From Neelides folsomi (lineage: Eukaryota > Arthropoda > Collembola > Neelipleona > Neelidae), in NCBI GenBank assembly GCA_034687125.1, contig JAQGBZ010000150.1, positions 1 through 64,000 on the forward strand: a stretch of DNA of 64,000 nt, read 5' to 3'. Shown piece after piece: positions 1 to 14,800 of this stretch. The notes beneath the pieces were generated by a model. It ran no database searches. It was not told where the DNA came from and saw nothing but the letters and a program-made list of their open reading frames with translations. Each line of letters starts with the position of its first letter. Position 1 is the stretch's first letter. The position numbers and the translations under genes were made by a program.

Positions 1-2897
1 TATTCTGATGGATCCTCTTTAAGATGCACTTAACTAGGATTTCCTAAGTATGTTAGTTTCGGAGATTTTTTTTTGGTCTCATGTGTTCATTGTTTATTGC
101 GATCCCTGTATGTACCTATGTAATATAACAATGTACTGTGATTTGATGATTTGAATTGAAAAAAATAAATTCAAAATGGTATCACTTCATTATTGAAAAG
201 ACCTCCCAAGTTTCAACAGAGATCTTTGTAATTTATTTATCTCTTACCCATTTGAGGAAATATATTGTAAATAGATATACAGCATTACAATATGTTGAAA
301 CCGGTAAATGGATTTTTATATTAATTCAGTGGAAATAAAATTAATTTGACTTGATTTAGCTGCAAATATAAAAGTTCATGAATTTATTATAAAATTTTAC
401 TTGGGTGAGATGCATAATATCAAATTATCATTTGATTGAATTCCTCATTATCATTACGGCTCTATCTCACGAATCCAAAATAAAGATTTGAATATAAAGT
501 GAAGAAAAGGTCACCAATCCTCCAAACTGGAATTTCAAAGTTAATAACTCATCGTGATTTTCCATAATTTTGTAAGAAAGTTAATAGAAATCTGCACAAT
601 TATTTAAATTGCGGAAGAATGGGCAGTTTAGTATTTGGAAGATTCTTTTATTCTTTAGTTTATTTGTACCATATAACATTGTGTAAGACGCTAGGAGAAG
701 CAAAAGCTACAATTGCATCCATTCAAATTCTTGTTGCAAATGAAAGTGAATCAGAGAAGCATAAATCTTCCTCTAACAATTCTTATTCAATCCATTAAAA
801 GATCTTATGAATTTTGTATTGAAGCGAATGAAACATTGATTACTTTTTACAAACCATTTGTAATATTGGTTCCATAATATCTTCGCTCATTTCCCTTTAT
901 AATGTTGACTTTAATGTAAAGGACAAAAGTAAATAATGCCAGGGGATGTACTTGGTATTAAATATTTTTTTTTATTCAAGTGCACTCGAAGAGATAAAAA
1001 GAGGATTAGATGATAAACATGATATTTTTAAATCGAACTACGCATATGAGGGTTTTATTATGTGATCCATGAGAGCATCTTGCTATATAATATTAAAGGT
1101 CAGTTCAAATTTGGGAATGTTCTCTACGCCTCCAAGTGTATTGTATATATTTTACACTGGGGTAATTGACCCTCAAATTCCCAGCGACAGTAAAAATTGT
1201 CGAAATTGAAGGAAATTGCTCAAAAGAACACGCATTCAAATTCCAACGTTGAATAGTTATTATAATTGAACAAGACGTTTAATAATTGTATAACATATCC
1301 CCATTAAATTTTATATTCACAAAAAATTTCGCCAAAACTTTAACCATAATGCCACACAACACCGTTTTATTGGTACTTTAACACCTTTGACATTTTATGT
1401 TGCATTCTCACTTTTAATTTCATCCATTAGAAATTATTAGAATATGAAGTTTTGAGCTTAATACAAAGTTCAATTTGCCAGACTAGACTTGTATATTGTA
1501 AATACGATTAGTTTAGTTACTTCTTATGAATCTTACTCTATGTTCCTAATAATAAAAGTTAAGGCATTACAAGCAGTAATTGTTTACTTGGACGTTAAAC
1601 ATCTTGCTCGTTCCATTACGTTTAAAGAGGGAAAGTGAAGCGCCGTTACAACTGGCTGGTTACATTGAGTCTATTGAGAGCCGTTGCCCGATTTCGGGGC
1701 ATGGAGAAATTCGCCACTTTATTGATCCATGAAGTTGCGGAGAACGCATGAGTTTGGAATTTGGGTAAGGAGAAAAAGAACAGTCGGTCAAATCATTACG
1801 TCTCATATCAAAGAATTGAATTGTGCAAATCAGTTGAATCGGTAATCAGAGCTTAGAAAAAAGGACAACATTTCGAGGTTGCTTTATATTCCATACATTA
1901 ATAACCCTTTCTTCATTCCTTTGTTAGAAGCATTTTATAAGATCGACTCTCATTTGTTTTGAATTGCCTGACCCAAATTGAGAATTTAAACTTGGCGACA
2001 GCCAATTATTACTTCTAACTTCTATATCTGTATTACTAATACCCAACTAATTAAAAAATAAAAGAAGGGATTCTATACAACAGGTTTATACTTGATACAG
2101 TAATCATCAGTCACAACTGAAATGATAATTATCCTTCATTCAAATCATTCAAATTATTGTTCACGAATTTCTTATGAGAATTGCTCTTCATTTATATTTA
2201 GTTTTGTATTCACTAAACTATACCTCAGGATTTATTATTTATTAAAGCGGCTTTCCAACGTATGTTAAGCCTCTGTATTAAAATGTCATAAACGCAGGGC
2301 TGAAGGTTAAAGCCAACCAAACAAGAGATTTGTAAGATAAAACTAATCGCCCAGCTTATTCCAATTGGAATATTTAAGATAAAATTTATTTATTTATTAT
2401 TAAAAGCAGACATTTATCAAAGTGATAAGATCCACAAGTGGGATGTGGACAATTTCCTGCTATTTGTGACTTTCTATAGTTTCTATTAAGTAAGTTGAGG
2501 AGATGAAAATAATTATTAGCTGTCATAAACCTTTGCCCTCCAATTGATCGCCAATCATTTTTATAGGTCTTGGTTCTGCCCAGCTGTCCACACAAACATT
2601 TGGAAAGACTGTGTGTTAAAAATCCACCTTCGAGTTCTCTTTCGCTTCATTCAAGTCGAGAGGCTCCGCCTAAGAATTAAAGTTTCATCTCTTCCGTTTG
2701 TCAATCAGTCGTTAATTATATACACAAACAACAAGACTCATTTTGGTTCACCAGTACTGTAAAAGATTGTTAAATTCGGAAATACTCAAAGGATAATCAA
2801 ATAATTATAACACAACTCTGGTGATTACACAAGACCCAAACCACACATGGAGGACGATTAAGAAGTTAATAAATAAGGAACAATTCATTCTGGAACA
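1..2897. other. Noncoding 5' flank of the BCH-domain gene
   Basis: AT-rich sequence with stop codons in all frames. No splice-consistent coding exon was found and the open stretches are short without family resemblance. A slightly GC-richer patch around 1610-1760 could be regulatory or an untranslated exon, but nothing proves it. The tail of the previous gene may end here. Confidence 0.5.
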
Positions 2898-5800
2898 ATG
2901 AGCGCTGAAAGGTAATTTCCACTTGTTTGTGTTACAACTTATTATTAATAAATTTCAACCCCATTCCTGGTTAGTTTTTCGTATCCTCTCAATATTGCAA
3001 TCTAACTGTACAGTATAAGTATTACTAGTCCTTACTTACGGATAGTTAACAATAATGTATTATTTGGTATATTATTGTAAAAATGAACAAATTATTGTTG
3101 TAATATGACGAGTTCATAAGTTAGACTTTGAGCTAATGAAGAAGTTGTTCACGGAGAGGAAGTAAAAATAAGGGAGAGCTTGTGAATTGTGTGAAGAGAA
3201 TATAGGAAGATCTCATTAGAAGACTCTTGTTGTGATTTACTTGAGAATCGGTTCGTGACGGCGCTCCACACGTACGCCGACTGTCATTGTGAATCTCCAC
3301 AGGAAGAAGCTCATCTTCGCAATGCAAAATACGCGGCTCATCCTAATGAATAAATCTTCGCTTTCATAATAATAAGCTCATCGTCCTTTGATGAGAAAGT
3401 GAAACAATAATCTTTTGCAAGGTGCAATATGGAAAGGGAGTCAAAGACATTTTTGTATTTCAACAGGTCGGTTGCCGATTGCGATCAAAGTGATGTGAGC
3501 GAGTCGTGGGCGGACGCCACAATGGGACAATTACCGAACTCTGATTCGGAGGTATGCAATCAATTTATAATAAATATAAAAATGTGTACCAGTCTGTAGA
3601 TTTTTTAATTCCATTGGCTCATCAATATTCAAAATGGATAAAATATACTCAATACATTTTAAAACTTGTTTTATTTGGTTAGATACATTATAATAGTAAT
3701 GAATACAATATAGTAATATAATCTAGCAATACTACTATGTATCAGTACAAGATCTTGTGTACTATTATCATTATCATGTATTAGTCAGTATTAGCTAAGT
3801 AAGAGATGGGCGGAGACGTTTAACAGTTCAAAGATCTTAAATAACTTCTGAATTTTTACTTTCTTAAAAGCCAATTGTAATGTAATTCAAAGCAACCCTC
3901 ATGAATGTCAAATAAAAATGCAATGGGTACACGTGCACAGATATGAACATGCTTTGGAAATATTGTCAATAAAATGTATACATTCAACGTAAGACGGCAT
4001 TTAAATGGGCTTAAAGGCGGGTTTTGAACTTTTGGGTGTTTTCCTGTATGTAGGAGGGATTTTTGGTCGTGGCGACCTGGGTCGGAGAAAAGAAGGTAGT
4101 TTATTGGAGTTGGTTCCGCAGGCCAAAGGAGTCCCATGGCTACTTTCTTATAATGGTGATAATAGAGCAAAATGGATAATGAGGAAGAATGTTGGGGTCC
4201 CTTTGAAAATCATCGTTTGTGACGAATCACACCGTGAAGAGTCTCTTCACTTCTCCCAAGTTCAACAAACCAAAATAAAAAAAGGCTTCTCATTCCCAAT
4301 CTCAGTCAACCTTCAACATAATAATAAAATTAGGATTAATCACATCTCTTTAATGGCCAGAATTAAATGAACCCCTTGCTTTTGTTCATAAACCATATGG
4401 TATATCTTTCTCTATTAAAGTTATGAGGAATTTAATGCTTATTGTGTAACATCATCCTTATATAACGTAACTCCTAACTAACCATCATTCTTTGTCATTA
4501 AGAATGACTCTTCTTTACAATTTTATATTCTGTACAATTTCAAAATTAAGTTTGCTGTATGTATTTACAACATGAAAAACTGATAACTTGAAAAACTTAC
4601 TTGTAAAAACACTGAAGCTTAAAAGCTTTAATTTAAATATTTTCCATGCTGTGGATTTGCATATTATTTGTGTCTTGTTTACTCATCCTACAATTCCTGA
4701 TGAGAATCTTAATGATTTGAATGTAAGAAAGAAGAAAACAAAAATATGGAAAGAATTTGTCCCAATGAATGGATCTCGCTACAGATTTATTCATGAATTG
4801 ATGCAAAGACTAGAAAGTGGACATTTAAGGATTTTTAAACTTTGAACACTTTCCTACGACCGGTTCGACCTTGAATCTCCCATTTAAAATAATCATTTTT
4901 ATTTAGCTGAGTTTTCTAAAAGTAAGATTCCACATTTATCAATTGCCGTAAAAATGTTTATCTTACCCATTAAATTAACATAGGTATACAATCAATTGAA
5001 TTGGAAATAATTCTCCAATGTGTGTCACTTTTACAATGGTACATGTAAATATTGGTTATTAAACATAATGATCATTTAAAATATGATGTCATTTGACATT
5101 CATAAACCACTTAAAAGCCCTCAATATTCTGTGGTATTAAACCTAATATACAAAATTATTTAATTATTTTTACTGCGTATCTACTAAAATCTAAAATATA
5201 AATAATTGAATGAATGTAGATCTACCATGAATTCAATGTAGAATATGTACTGGAGTACTGAATGAATACATTTACAATGAATTTATGTATAATTACAAGG
5301 ATTAGTTAAATATTGCACATTGATGGTCGTGATGGTCGTTATACATTTGTAATGCAAATTTGACATTACTGCTTACTGCCTATACTAAATATGGTTAGTA
5401 CCAAGTGGTTAATGAATGCAATGATGTTTTTCTTAAGGATATTCTCTATATCATAATTTGAATGGATGTATGAATGTTTGTATATGAATTATAGATTAGC
5501 TTTTATGTCTGAATGTATGTAAAGAACATAGTTAACAGAGAGCGATAAAAATTAACACTACAAATTGTAGTTGAAGGTGGAGATAAGTTTTCTATTCCTC
5601 GTGTAGAGCTTGGAGGGGAGATGGGCGATGGGGATTGATAAATTGCCATTGGCGATTTGCTTTGCCCCTCTCCAACCAGAGAGATCCGTGCGAGTTGACT
5701 TATTCCCTTTCTGAATTCGCAATTTACCTGCTCACTCACCTGACTCACCTTCCTCCCCGTCAAACCTCTTCGTCCTCCCAGCCCATACGACATAGAAATT

Positions 5801-8800
5801 CAAAAGCAGGATCTTCCCCTTCGCCCAACTCCGTTAAAACAAACCTCCATTAGCTCCAATCCTCTCCCCAGTGTTCTTCACTTTAAACGAATTTATACAA
5901 AAATCTGTAAACTTGAAATTCCAATTTGCCAACACTACGTCGAAACAACCTTCTGGTACATCCATTTTCACATCCATCCAAATACCTGTTAGACATCTTG
6001 TTCAATTTCTTAATTTTAATATTATTAATTTATTAAAAGTCAGAGTCGGTAGGTAAAAAGTGTAACTTTTCTCAAAGTTAAATAACTAAGTGGGGAATTC
6101 TCTAAATTCCATTAATAAATTATTTGAGTGTCGAAATATTTGAAAATTGTGGAATTGTTGATCAAATTATTGCGTTGATTATAATTTGAATTTTTTTGAT
6201 TGTTTCACTTGTGGAGTTGTGGTATCCTCACATTTATTTACCCGTTTATCCCATTACCATTCCGAGAATTGCCATTTTACTTTTTGGTTTCATATGTCCT
6301 GCTATTTAATCCTAAGCCTAAGAGTTGAGTGATCCGTTACAGAGGAAGTGAAGTGAATTGAAGATAACGTAAAAGTACGTTACGAGAACTTATCCTTATA
6401 ATATAATAGCTTTGCTCATTTAAATATTCTAAAAAAGGGGGAAAAGTGTAAAATTAAGTATAAAGTTTTTGCAAAAATTATAATTTGACAATAAACAGAC
6501 CACATTTACATACTCGTATCTTACGATCTGTCAGTTTTGCAGTTTAACAATAATATAGAAAGTCCAATTAAAAATTATTAAATAAAATATACAAATAATA
6601 TTAAATGAGTAATAGGCGATAAGTATTAATATTTATTTAAAACTATTCAATAGGCCAATGAACTGAATTGGGCAGTAGTTGAATAATTGTTGTTTGAACA
6701 GGACACATTGTCGAATCTCAGTTTTGATGGAGACAATCCAGAAGAGTTCCTGTCAATCTCAGTGTCTGTGAATGAACCGGGAGAGCCACAAGCTCATCTC
6801 CACCCCCATCCGATCCCAAGAAATGGAATACGCTTCGAGATAAACGAATATGAGATGGAGGGAGAAATGGAATTAAAACCTGGTCACATACTCAATGCGC
6901 CATCAGGTTAATTTACATTTATTTTCATTATTTAATCAATTGTAATTCAATTAATAGTTAACAGCTACCACCGCGGATTTGTCTAAATTAGATTTTATGC
7001 CAAATAATTTAGTAAAAGTTAAAACTATAGGGTATTTATTTATTGGTGTTTAAATTAAAATGTCAAAAATGCAATTAAATTTGAGTTTGTACTCAAAAAG
7101 TAAATGTATTGAATTGTAAACATTGCACAAAAGTCCTTATATCATCATGCTCCAAAATAAATAAATTTGTGGGAGTTGTTTTTTACCTTGCGTAATTTTA
7201 ATTATGTAGGTAAAATTACTAGGAATCCAATAACGCATATTTAGATCCCTGTATCAAATTGAATTAGAGGAGTAGCCGGGAGGTTGTTGTGAGTTAATTA
7301 AAATTAAATGGAGGAAAGAGAGAATAAAGGATAGGAGAATGATAATGTTGGCGTATTACGTATTATGTTTGTGGAGAGAGGAAGAGGATGAATTATCAAA
7401 GTCAGTAGACCATGGCCCAGAAAGCCCTTCGTCACCGCCGGGTCTTATGAACCACCGATGGTCCATTGTTTCATCCAAGAGATAGGAAATTGAATGGGTA
7501 GGATGAGTTTTGACAGCTCATTATCCGCCCATTCAGTTTAAACTCCAGTTCTTTTAAACCTCTTTTAATCCTTAATTGTGGGCACATTATTTATGACCAG
7601 CGGTGAAATCTGCACTTGGTTCCCTACTTTGATCCATCAAAGAGAAGTTCAAGGCTAATTAGCTCTGCTTCTTAACTCTTTGTATTTTACTCCACTTTTC
7701 CGCCAACATTTAATCTCATTAAGAGAGTGACTCTGTCAAAATCTACTTTTACTTCAATGCGGAGGAATCTTCTTGAAGAGCAACGAGCCAAAAGTCCTCC
7801 TGGTCTCAATTTGGCCATTCAGTCATTGAGATTCTTCAATGTGTGTTGGCTTCTTGAAATGCCACACACGTCCTTTAAACCTTTCTTTTAGGAAAATTCA
7901 ATAAAACCACCGTGCCCTAAAACAAACTTCTTCTGTTATACATATTTTAAACATACTTATAGTGAAGGCAAATTAAGTTTTATTCAACATACGTGTTGGT
8001 TTTTGTGAATTGAAATCATTTTTTATTTACAGTTGATTTTCCAAAGAGTCCCAGTCAGCTCAAGATTACACACGGGCCATCATTTATGCCACAAGAAGAT
8101 ATCGGTAAGTTGACCATTTTAATCAATTTTTAAAACCCAAAAATCATCATTTAAAATCGAGTAGTAAATATTTAATAAATGTAATCGTATTCATATTATG
8201 CAGGAGGTCTTTATCTTTAATTATGTATAATATACAGGTGTTAAAATAACAGTCATAGGAGTTAGGAAACGATTGTAAAACATTGCATAAAAATAAATGG
8301 CGTCTAGTTTAACATATATGCATTTTAACGCAAGTTTAAAATTAGGTTTATTATTTTAATTCTGCATTGTTAAGGTAAATGAAATTTTTCAGTAAGGGAG
8401 ATCAGTAGCAGATATTTTTAAATAGCATTAACTGTGAGTCGAGTCTTATAAAGTTTATGAAGACTTTACAAAAATTGTCTTTCGCAATATTTAATGAACA
8501 TTAACCATATTTTAATGCAAATTGAACTGATACAAACGATTGTTCAGTTAACTGACATGAGTCGTCAGTCAATTCACTCAAAGTCATGTTGCAGCATAAG
8601 ATTTTATATTTTTTCCATGTCGGATATTGCCCTATTGCTCTCACACTGCAGATGAATAGGAATAGGAATATTTTATGAATAACTTAAATGTATGGATAAC
8701 GGTTAAAATATTCTTTTGTGAATTGTGTGAATTCACTTGAAAATGATAAATTGATTTTTACCATTCTTTTATTCATTAATATATTCAAGGGGCTAGTGCC

Positions 8801-11800
8801 GATATTTGCACTTGTAATAAATGTCCGATAGTAAATACATTACATTTAAGATGAGACATACCATAGATGAAATATTGTGTATGTTTAATTCCATGTAAAA
8901 TAATCATGAATGGTTATTTCTTTATCTACTATTTGCATTTTATGCTTATTTTTGCTCATCAACATAAGAGGATCGTAAAAAGTGAATTTGATTAAGTTAC
9001 CATACTTGGCAAATATTTTTCTACCCTTAATACATCATACACATGCACAAACTCAACAACATTCTTTGTTTAACTTTTAAATTAAATGATATCTAATTTG
9101 TTAAAATTTCAATTTGTAAGTACGAGGCCAAGTAAATTGCATTATAAATACAGTGAACGGAACCCGTATGAATGCTCGAAAATTAATTGCTCTAAACATA
9201 AATTGCTCGAAGACAAATGCCTCGAAATTTTTCTGCTCTAAACAAAGTATGCTCGAAACAAAAATTGCTCGAAGTACAAATTGGTTAACAAACATTTAAT
9301 GCTCGAAGTACAAATTGCTCGAAACATTTAATGCTCGAATAATATTTTGCTCGAATGTCAAAATCTCGAAAAAATTGTCCTCGAAAATACAAAAATCTCG
9401 AACGATTATAGCTCGAAAGTGAATATGCTCGAAAATAATTCAGCCATCACAAATCAATAAAATTAAAGATGGGAAAAGAAATGTTGAGAAATGTGCAATA
9501 GATTCGACGAGATGTTTGTAAAGGTATGATTAAATTCATTATTATTAATGAAAGCAATGAGAAATAATTCCATTTTGAGGATCAAAAAGCTCGAAGATCT
9601 CACGCAGAAGGAAATTGAAGAAGCTTTTAATTCCTCTTCAATTAATTCCAATAAAGAAGGTAAATCAAAATGTTCCAAAAATACCAAATTTTCAAAACTT
9701 AAAAGAAGAAAAAAAGAAAAGCAATTTTTACGTCTAAAAGAAAATCATCGACTGTCCGGAATGTTCACAGAACCAATTCTGTCTGAAACCGGATGTGTGG
9801 AATTGCGAGGAACGGAAGATTACAAATATATTAAGAATATCTACCTGTAAGAATACCGAGAAATCAACTTGCATATTAGAAAATTAGATCATTTTCATGT
9901 TCGAGCTAATGTATATTATAGCAAATGACATTTAGATATTTTATATCTTCGAGCTATATATTCATCTAGCTTATTGTGTTTCGAGCATTATATTCTTCGA
10001 GCACTTTATGTTTCGAGCATTTTATTTTTCTAGCACTTTATGTTTCGAGCAAAATATTCTTTGAGCAGTTTTTTTTCGAGCATTTTGTATTCAAGCATTA
10101 TATTCTTCGAGCAGTTTTTTTTCGAGCAATACATATGGAGCCCAGTGAACGGTCATACATGGCAGATGTTATGTTGAATCATATTTGGGTATAAAAGGTT
10201 GTTGTTGAATCAAGGCGCAGTGAGTGAAGATGAGAGCGCCTCGGTCTCATCTTACGGCCGAGCTCAACTGGATCTCAATTTTCAGAACGGTGACGTTCGA
10301 CTCACCAAAAAAGGTATCTTGGATTAGCCAAGTTTTAATGCAATCTCTCACCTCATGTAGAAGAATTGCCAAATTGCCTTTAGCCCATTTGAATTAAATA
10401 TGATCTTCACACAATCAACCCTCATCTTCCCATCTCCATTCAAGCTCTGATTGACCAGTTCCTTAATCCTCTTATCGATCCACTCGACGCCTCTCAAGTG
10501 ATTGAGATTCTCATCTACTCGATAATGGTCAAATGAGCTTTCCACTCAAAATTCAAAATCGCTTCATTCCCGTTCTTTACATTGTTCACGCGGGCCAAAC
10601 CCTTGATTGCATCTTGCATGTGTTGCATGAGTCTAATTCATATCAATATAATGTTTTACAACCCCCTTTAATGTTTCATTAACTTTTATAACTAGATACA
10701 AATAAATATAAATACAAAGTTAGTAAAATTGACTCAAATTCTTATATTCTATGTATAACAGTTAGTTGTAATATGTACATAAATATATTATGAAGGTACC
10801 TTTGTACCATATATAATGAAAATATTATCTTTATTTAATACACATAAACTCACATGCAAAAATATTCTTAACAAATTGATTTATCTTCTTATTTAAGAAG
10901 TGAACACGAATTCCATATAAATATTATTTATTGTAGTATCATATTCTGTAAATTCACTGTCAATTATAAGATTTCATAAAGTATCCTATATCATTTCTTC
11001 AAATTAAATGGTTCTATGTAATGGACTCTACACAATGTATATCCATTAACTTTAATGCCACTCCCGCACTTCTCTTATTTTCTTGTGTGATTAAGATACG
11101 AGAGTGAAAGTAGATATATTTGCACGAAGCTAAAGTACATATCAAATGTCACGAGAAGTTTAAACCCTTAAACCTATTAGATAGAACAACGCCGCAAGAA
11201 CAAATTATTATACGCATATGTTTTGTAGTATGTATCAACCGACCTGTTGAAAGATTGTAACATTAAAGGATATATCAAGTTTATGAGAGATACCTTGATG
11301 TTATTTATGAATGTCGGGATTGTTTATTTATAATATTAAACTCTTATTAATCTTTTAAAATGATAAGGGTAAACACAACGAAATAGGATTACGACTTCAC
11401 CCATAAACAACCGTAAAGTGAGATTAAGGTTTAACGTATCTAGAAGAATGGTCTAAATATTTTCACACATTTTACTCTCTTTTCCCTTTCTTCCTGTGTT
11501 ATTATCTTTAGGTAGTTGTAAACTCTTGACCTCATTTTACAATTTGAGCTTTCATTCCTCACTCAGCAGTTCTAAGGTGCGCACATAACGCCTAAATTCC
11601 ACACCCATAAACTAATAAGTATTAACTAACCTAACTATATAGTTAAAAGTGTATAATTATAAGTACATTAGAGTAGTTGAATAAGGAAATTCGAGTTGGT
11701 TTTACATTTTTCTTTAATTATTTTTCTTTTGCTCTTTTTTGTTTCATTTGCTGTTTTAAACAAAGAATCTGGGAGGACTTTAAACGGAAACGGAAAAATT

Positions 11801-14800
11801 GGCAAAGGGAATTTTGGCTCATTGAGAGGAAATGAGAGTTTTGTGACAACGAATGGGAATGGGAGAACCAACGGGAAGTTCAATGGAGACAACGAACCGT
11901 CCAGCCTCCTTCATGATCCCTCAGACGTTCTCGACGACTACATGGAGGATTTCTATCTTCCTGGGAGTCATGAGCGTGTGATGCAAAGAGCGACTTCATT
12001 CCGAAGAAAAGTTCAATTGCAACTCGAGTCAGCAGCGACTGAAAACGCATTAGCGGAATTGAAAAACTTGGACGAGATTCTCCAAACTTACGAAGAAGAA
12101 GACGAGGGAGAAGAAATGGTCCACGAGTTCCCAGCAAAGACCTCCTGCGGCAAATGCGGAATCGCCTCAAAAGGAACGATCTGCTCCACATGCATCAACG
12201 ATGTCAATGAAGAAGGATTGAAATGGAAAACGAATGGAACGAACAACGTCAATGGGAATCATTTGAATGGCAGAGGAAAAAACGGAGTCAAGAATGGCTT
12301 CCACATCAATGGGAAGGTCAACTCTGGAAATTACCGCGACGATCGGCTGATAATTGAAGACGGTGACATGACGAGTCTCCTTGACATCGACGCCATAATA
12401 GACGAAAACGCTCCACACCTTAAAGTGCTCGAGAAAAAGAAATTGAGTGTGAATGAAGAGCCAATGTCCCTCCAAGTCGCAGATGATTTCTTTCTCCAAA
12501 AAGAGACTTTGGAAAAGATCCATTCAGCCTTCGATTCCTCCAATTTTAACAATATTTATACTTTGAGCGGAGAGCTGAAGGATATCCTCACAGTAGAGGA
12601 AATTGAAGAGATTGTGGCGAACAAGGAACATCTCGAAGACATCATCGACCCGAAGCTTATGGCCGCTCTTAGTTGGTCACTCAATGATCCGAGCTTAGCC
12701 AAACAAAATGTGCCAAATGGGAACTACCAAAGTAATGGGTTCGAACGGGGGCATCCTAATGGAGACTCCTTAAGGAGGAAGATCAAAATCGACAAAATCG
12801 AAGACCTCGATGAGGATGATGACGAGGACGAGGAAACTCCACAGAGCAAAAGTTCAATCCTCCAAGGCCTTGATCATCTCTCTGTCGAGGATGAAATTAA
12901 TTTAGATTCGGATGAAGATCCTGATGGCCCAAAGATGTTCTTTGTGAGGAGAGACTCAAAGAGGTTTAGCAAAGGGAAGGGAGATGCGAACAGAGTGCTT
13001 GAAGGGCTCTTCGTTGAGAGCAAAACTCCGATGGGAACGTTCAAAAGAATTAAAGCTCCATTGAACATTTCGGATGACATGATTGATGATACAACACCGA
13101 ACGCATCCCTCATTGATATTTCCCTCAATGATGAACTTAATGATAGTATCAATGAGCTAAATACTGATCCAAAAGGTATTTTAATTTCGCTTTGTTTTTG
13201 CCTAAATTTTTATTTGCTTATTTATTACACATATACATAAAAGAATTTTACAGTGTAAGATCATAGATTAGCACTAACACTTTTTAAACTATAGGATTGA
13301 AGTTAAAGTAGCTTATTTATCGAATTAATAAATATGGAAAGTGTAAACAATGGATTAAAACATTAACAGGAAAATCTCCAAAGAAGCAGAAGAAGAAGCG
13401 CATTAGCGTCGATCAAAACATCTTAAGTGCTGCTTCGGATTTGGATGATTCTTCAATTGCTGCAGATGCAACAGAGTCAGATGTATTTCACTCAATCCTT
13501 GATTCCCTCAGAGATGAAGATCCAACAATCAGGACAGATGATGGAGATGAAGATGAGATCACTTTAGATATTTCAACTCCTGATGAATTAGAAGAATCTA
13601 TCATGGAACGTAAGGCTCACAAATCTCACAATTGACTTTTATTATAAAGTCTTATTTTGAGTGCCAGTTAAAGACAAATTATAATAAAAATTGCATTTGC
13701 TAACATTCCGTGTAGAATTGGAGTCTCTTCAAAGTGACACCCCAGAAATGGATCGAATTCCTGAGATGGGCGCTGAAGAGGAACTTGAAGAGTCAAGACG
13801 ATGGAAATCATTCCGAATGGGAGAAGCCGATTTACAAATTGATCTTAAGGCGATTAATCCTTACAGACGAGTTCTCTCTCATGGAGGCTATTTCGATGCG
13901 GAAAAGAAAGTGGCCATTATCCTCTTCTCTGGATGTTTTCTACCAGACAGAGGAAGAAGAGAATATGTTTACCTCATGGAACATCTCTTTTTGTATGGAA
14001 TTTAATATTTTTCTACTACAATTTCATTTATTATTTTATTGTTTAATTATTACAATTTAGAGCACTAATGCATTAAGTTTGTTAACGTTTTCTATGTTTT
14101 GTTAACCTTATAACCAATTAAATTGGATTAATTGATTTTTTATTATTGTTTATAAGGTATGTTTTATCAACGCTAGAGGAATTAATTGTTGAAGATTACA
14201 TACTCGTCTACCTTCATGGTGCGACACCAAAGAGTTGCATGCCAACATTCTCTTGGCTCAAGAAATGCTATCAGCTCATTGACAGAAGGCTGAGGAAGAA
14301 CTTGAAATCGCTGTACCTTGTTCATCCAACTTTTTGGCTAAAGACAGTCGTCGCACTCACAAAGCCATTTATTAGGTCACATATCCTTATAAGACAAATG
14401 ATATGAAAAGTTTTTTTGTGTACTTTTTAGTATACCAACCTGTACATGATAGTTATTAATCATGACTAAAGTTTGAATTTAAACGAATATTATTTATTTT
14501 ATACAGCGCCAAGTTCAGTAGGAAGATTAAATTTATCAACACCCTTCCAGAGCTTTGTCTTGAAATTCCAACGGAGCACTTGGTTATTCCCGATCGCGTC
14601 CTCACGTAATGAAAAATATTTATTCCTCTCATTTAATATCAACAAATTAAAATACATAAAACATTACACCAATGAAGAATTATCTTATTATATGAAAGCA
14701 ATGCACAAAACAAGACCATTTTCTAACTACGATTAATTGTTCAACCCTTTATAATTAATTTCTAGAGTAAACCTCTGATATATTTGCGTTTAGTTTGATC

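Noticed and set aside
4005-4370. 121-codon + frame in intron 2 of the BCH gene
   Set aside because: No family resemblance, overlaps an opposite open frame, no phase-matching splice sites; likely chance.
5503-5793. 96-codon minus frame with nearby GTGAGT-like donors
   Set aside because: Pro/Ser-rich low complexity, no partner exon, inside an intron of the opposite strand.
14473-14736. Open frame over BCH exon 10
   Set aside because: The true frame, giving [17 protein letters not shown], is different and fits the BCH family.
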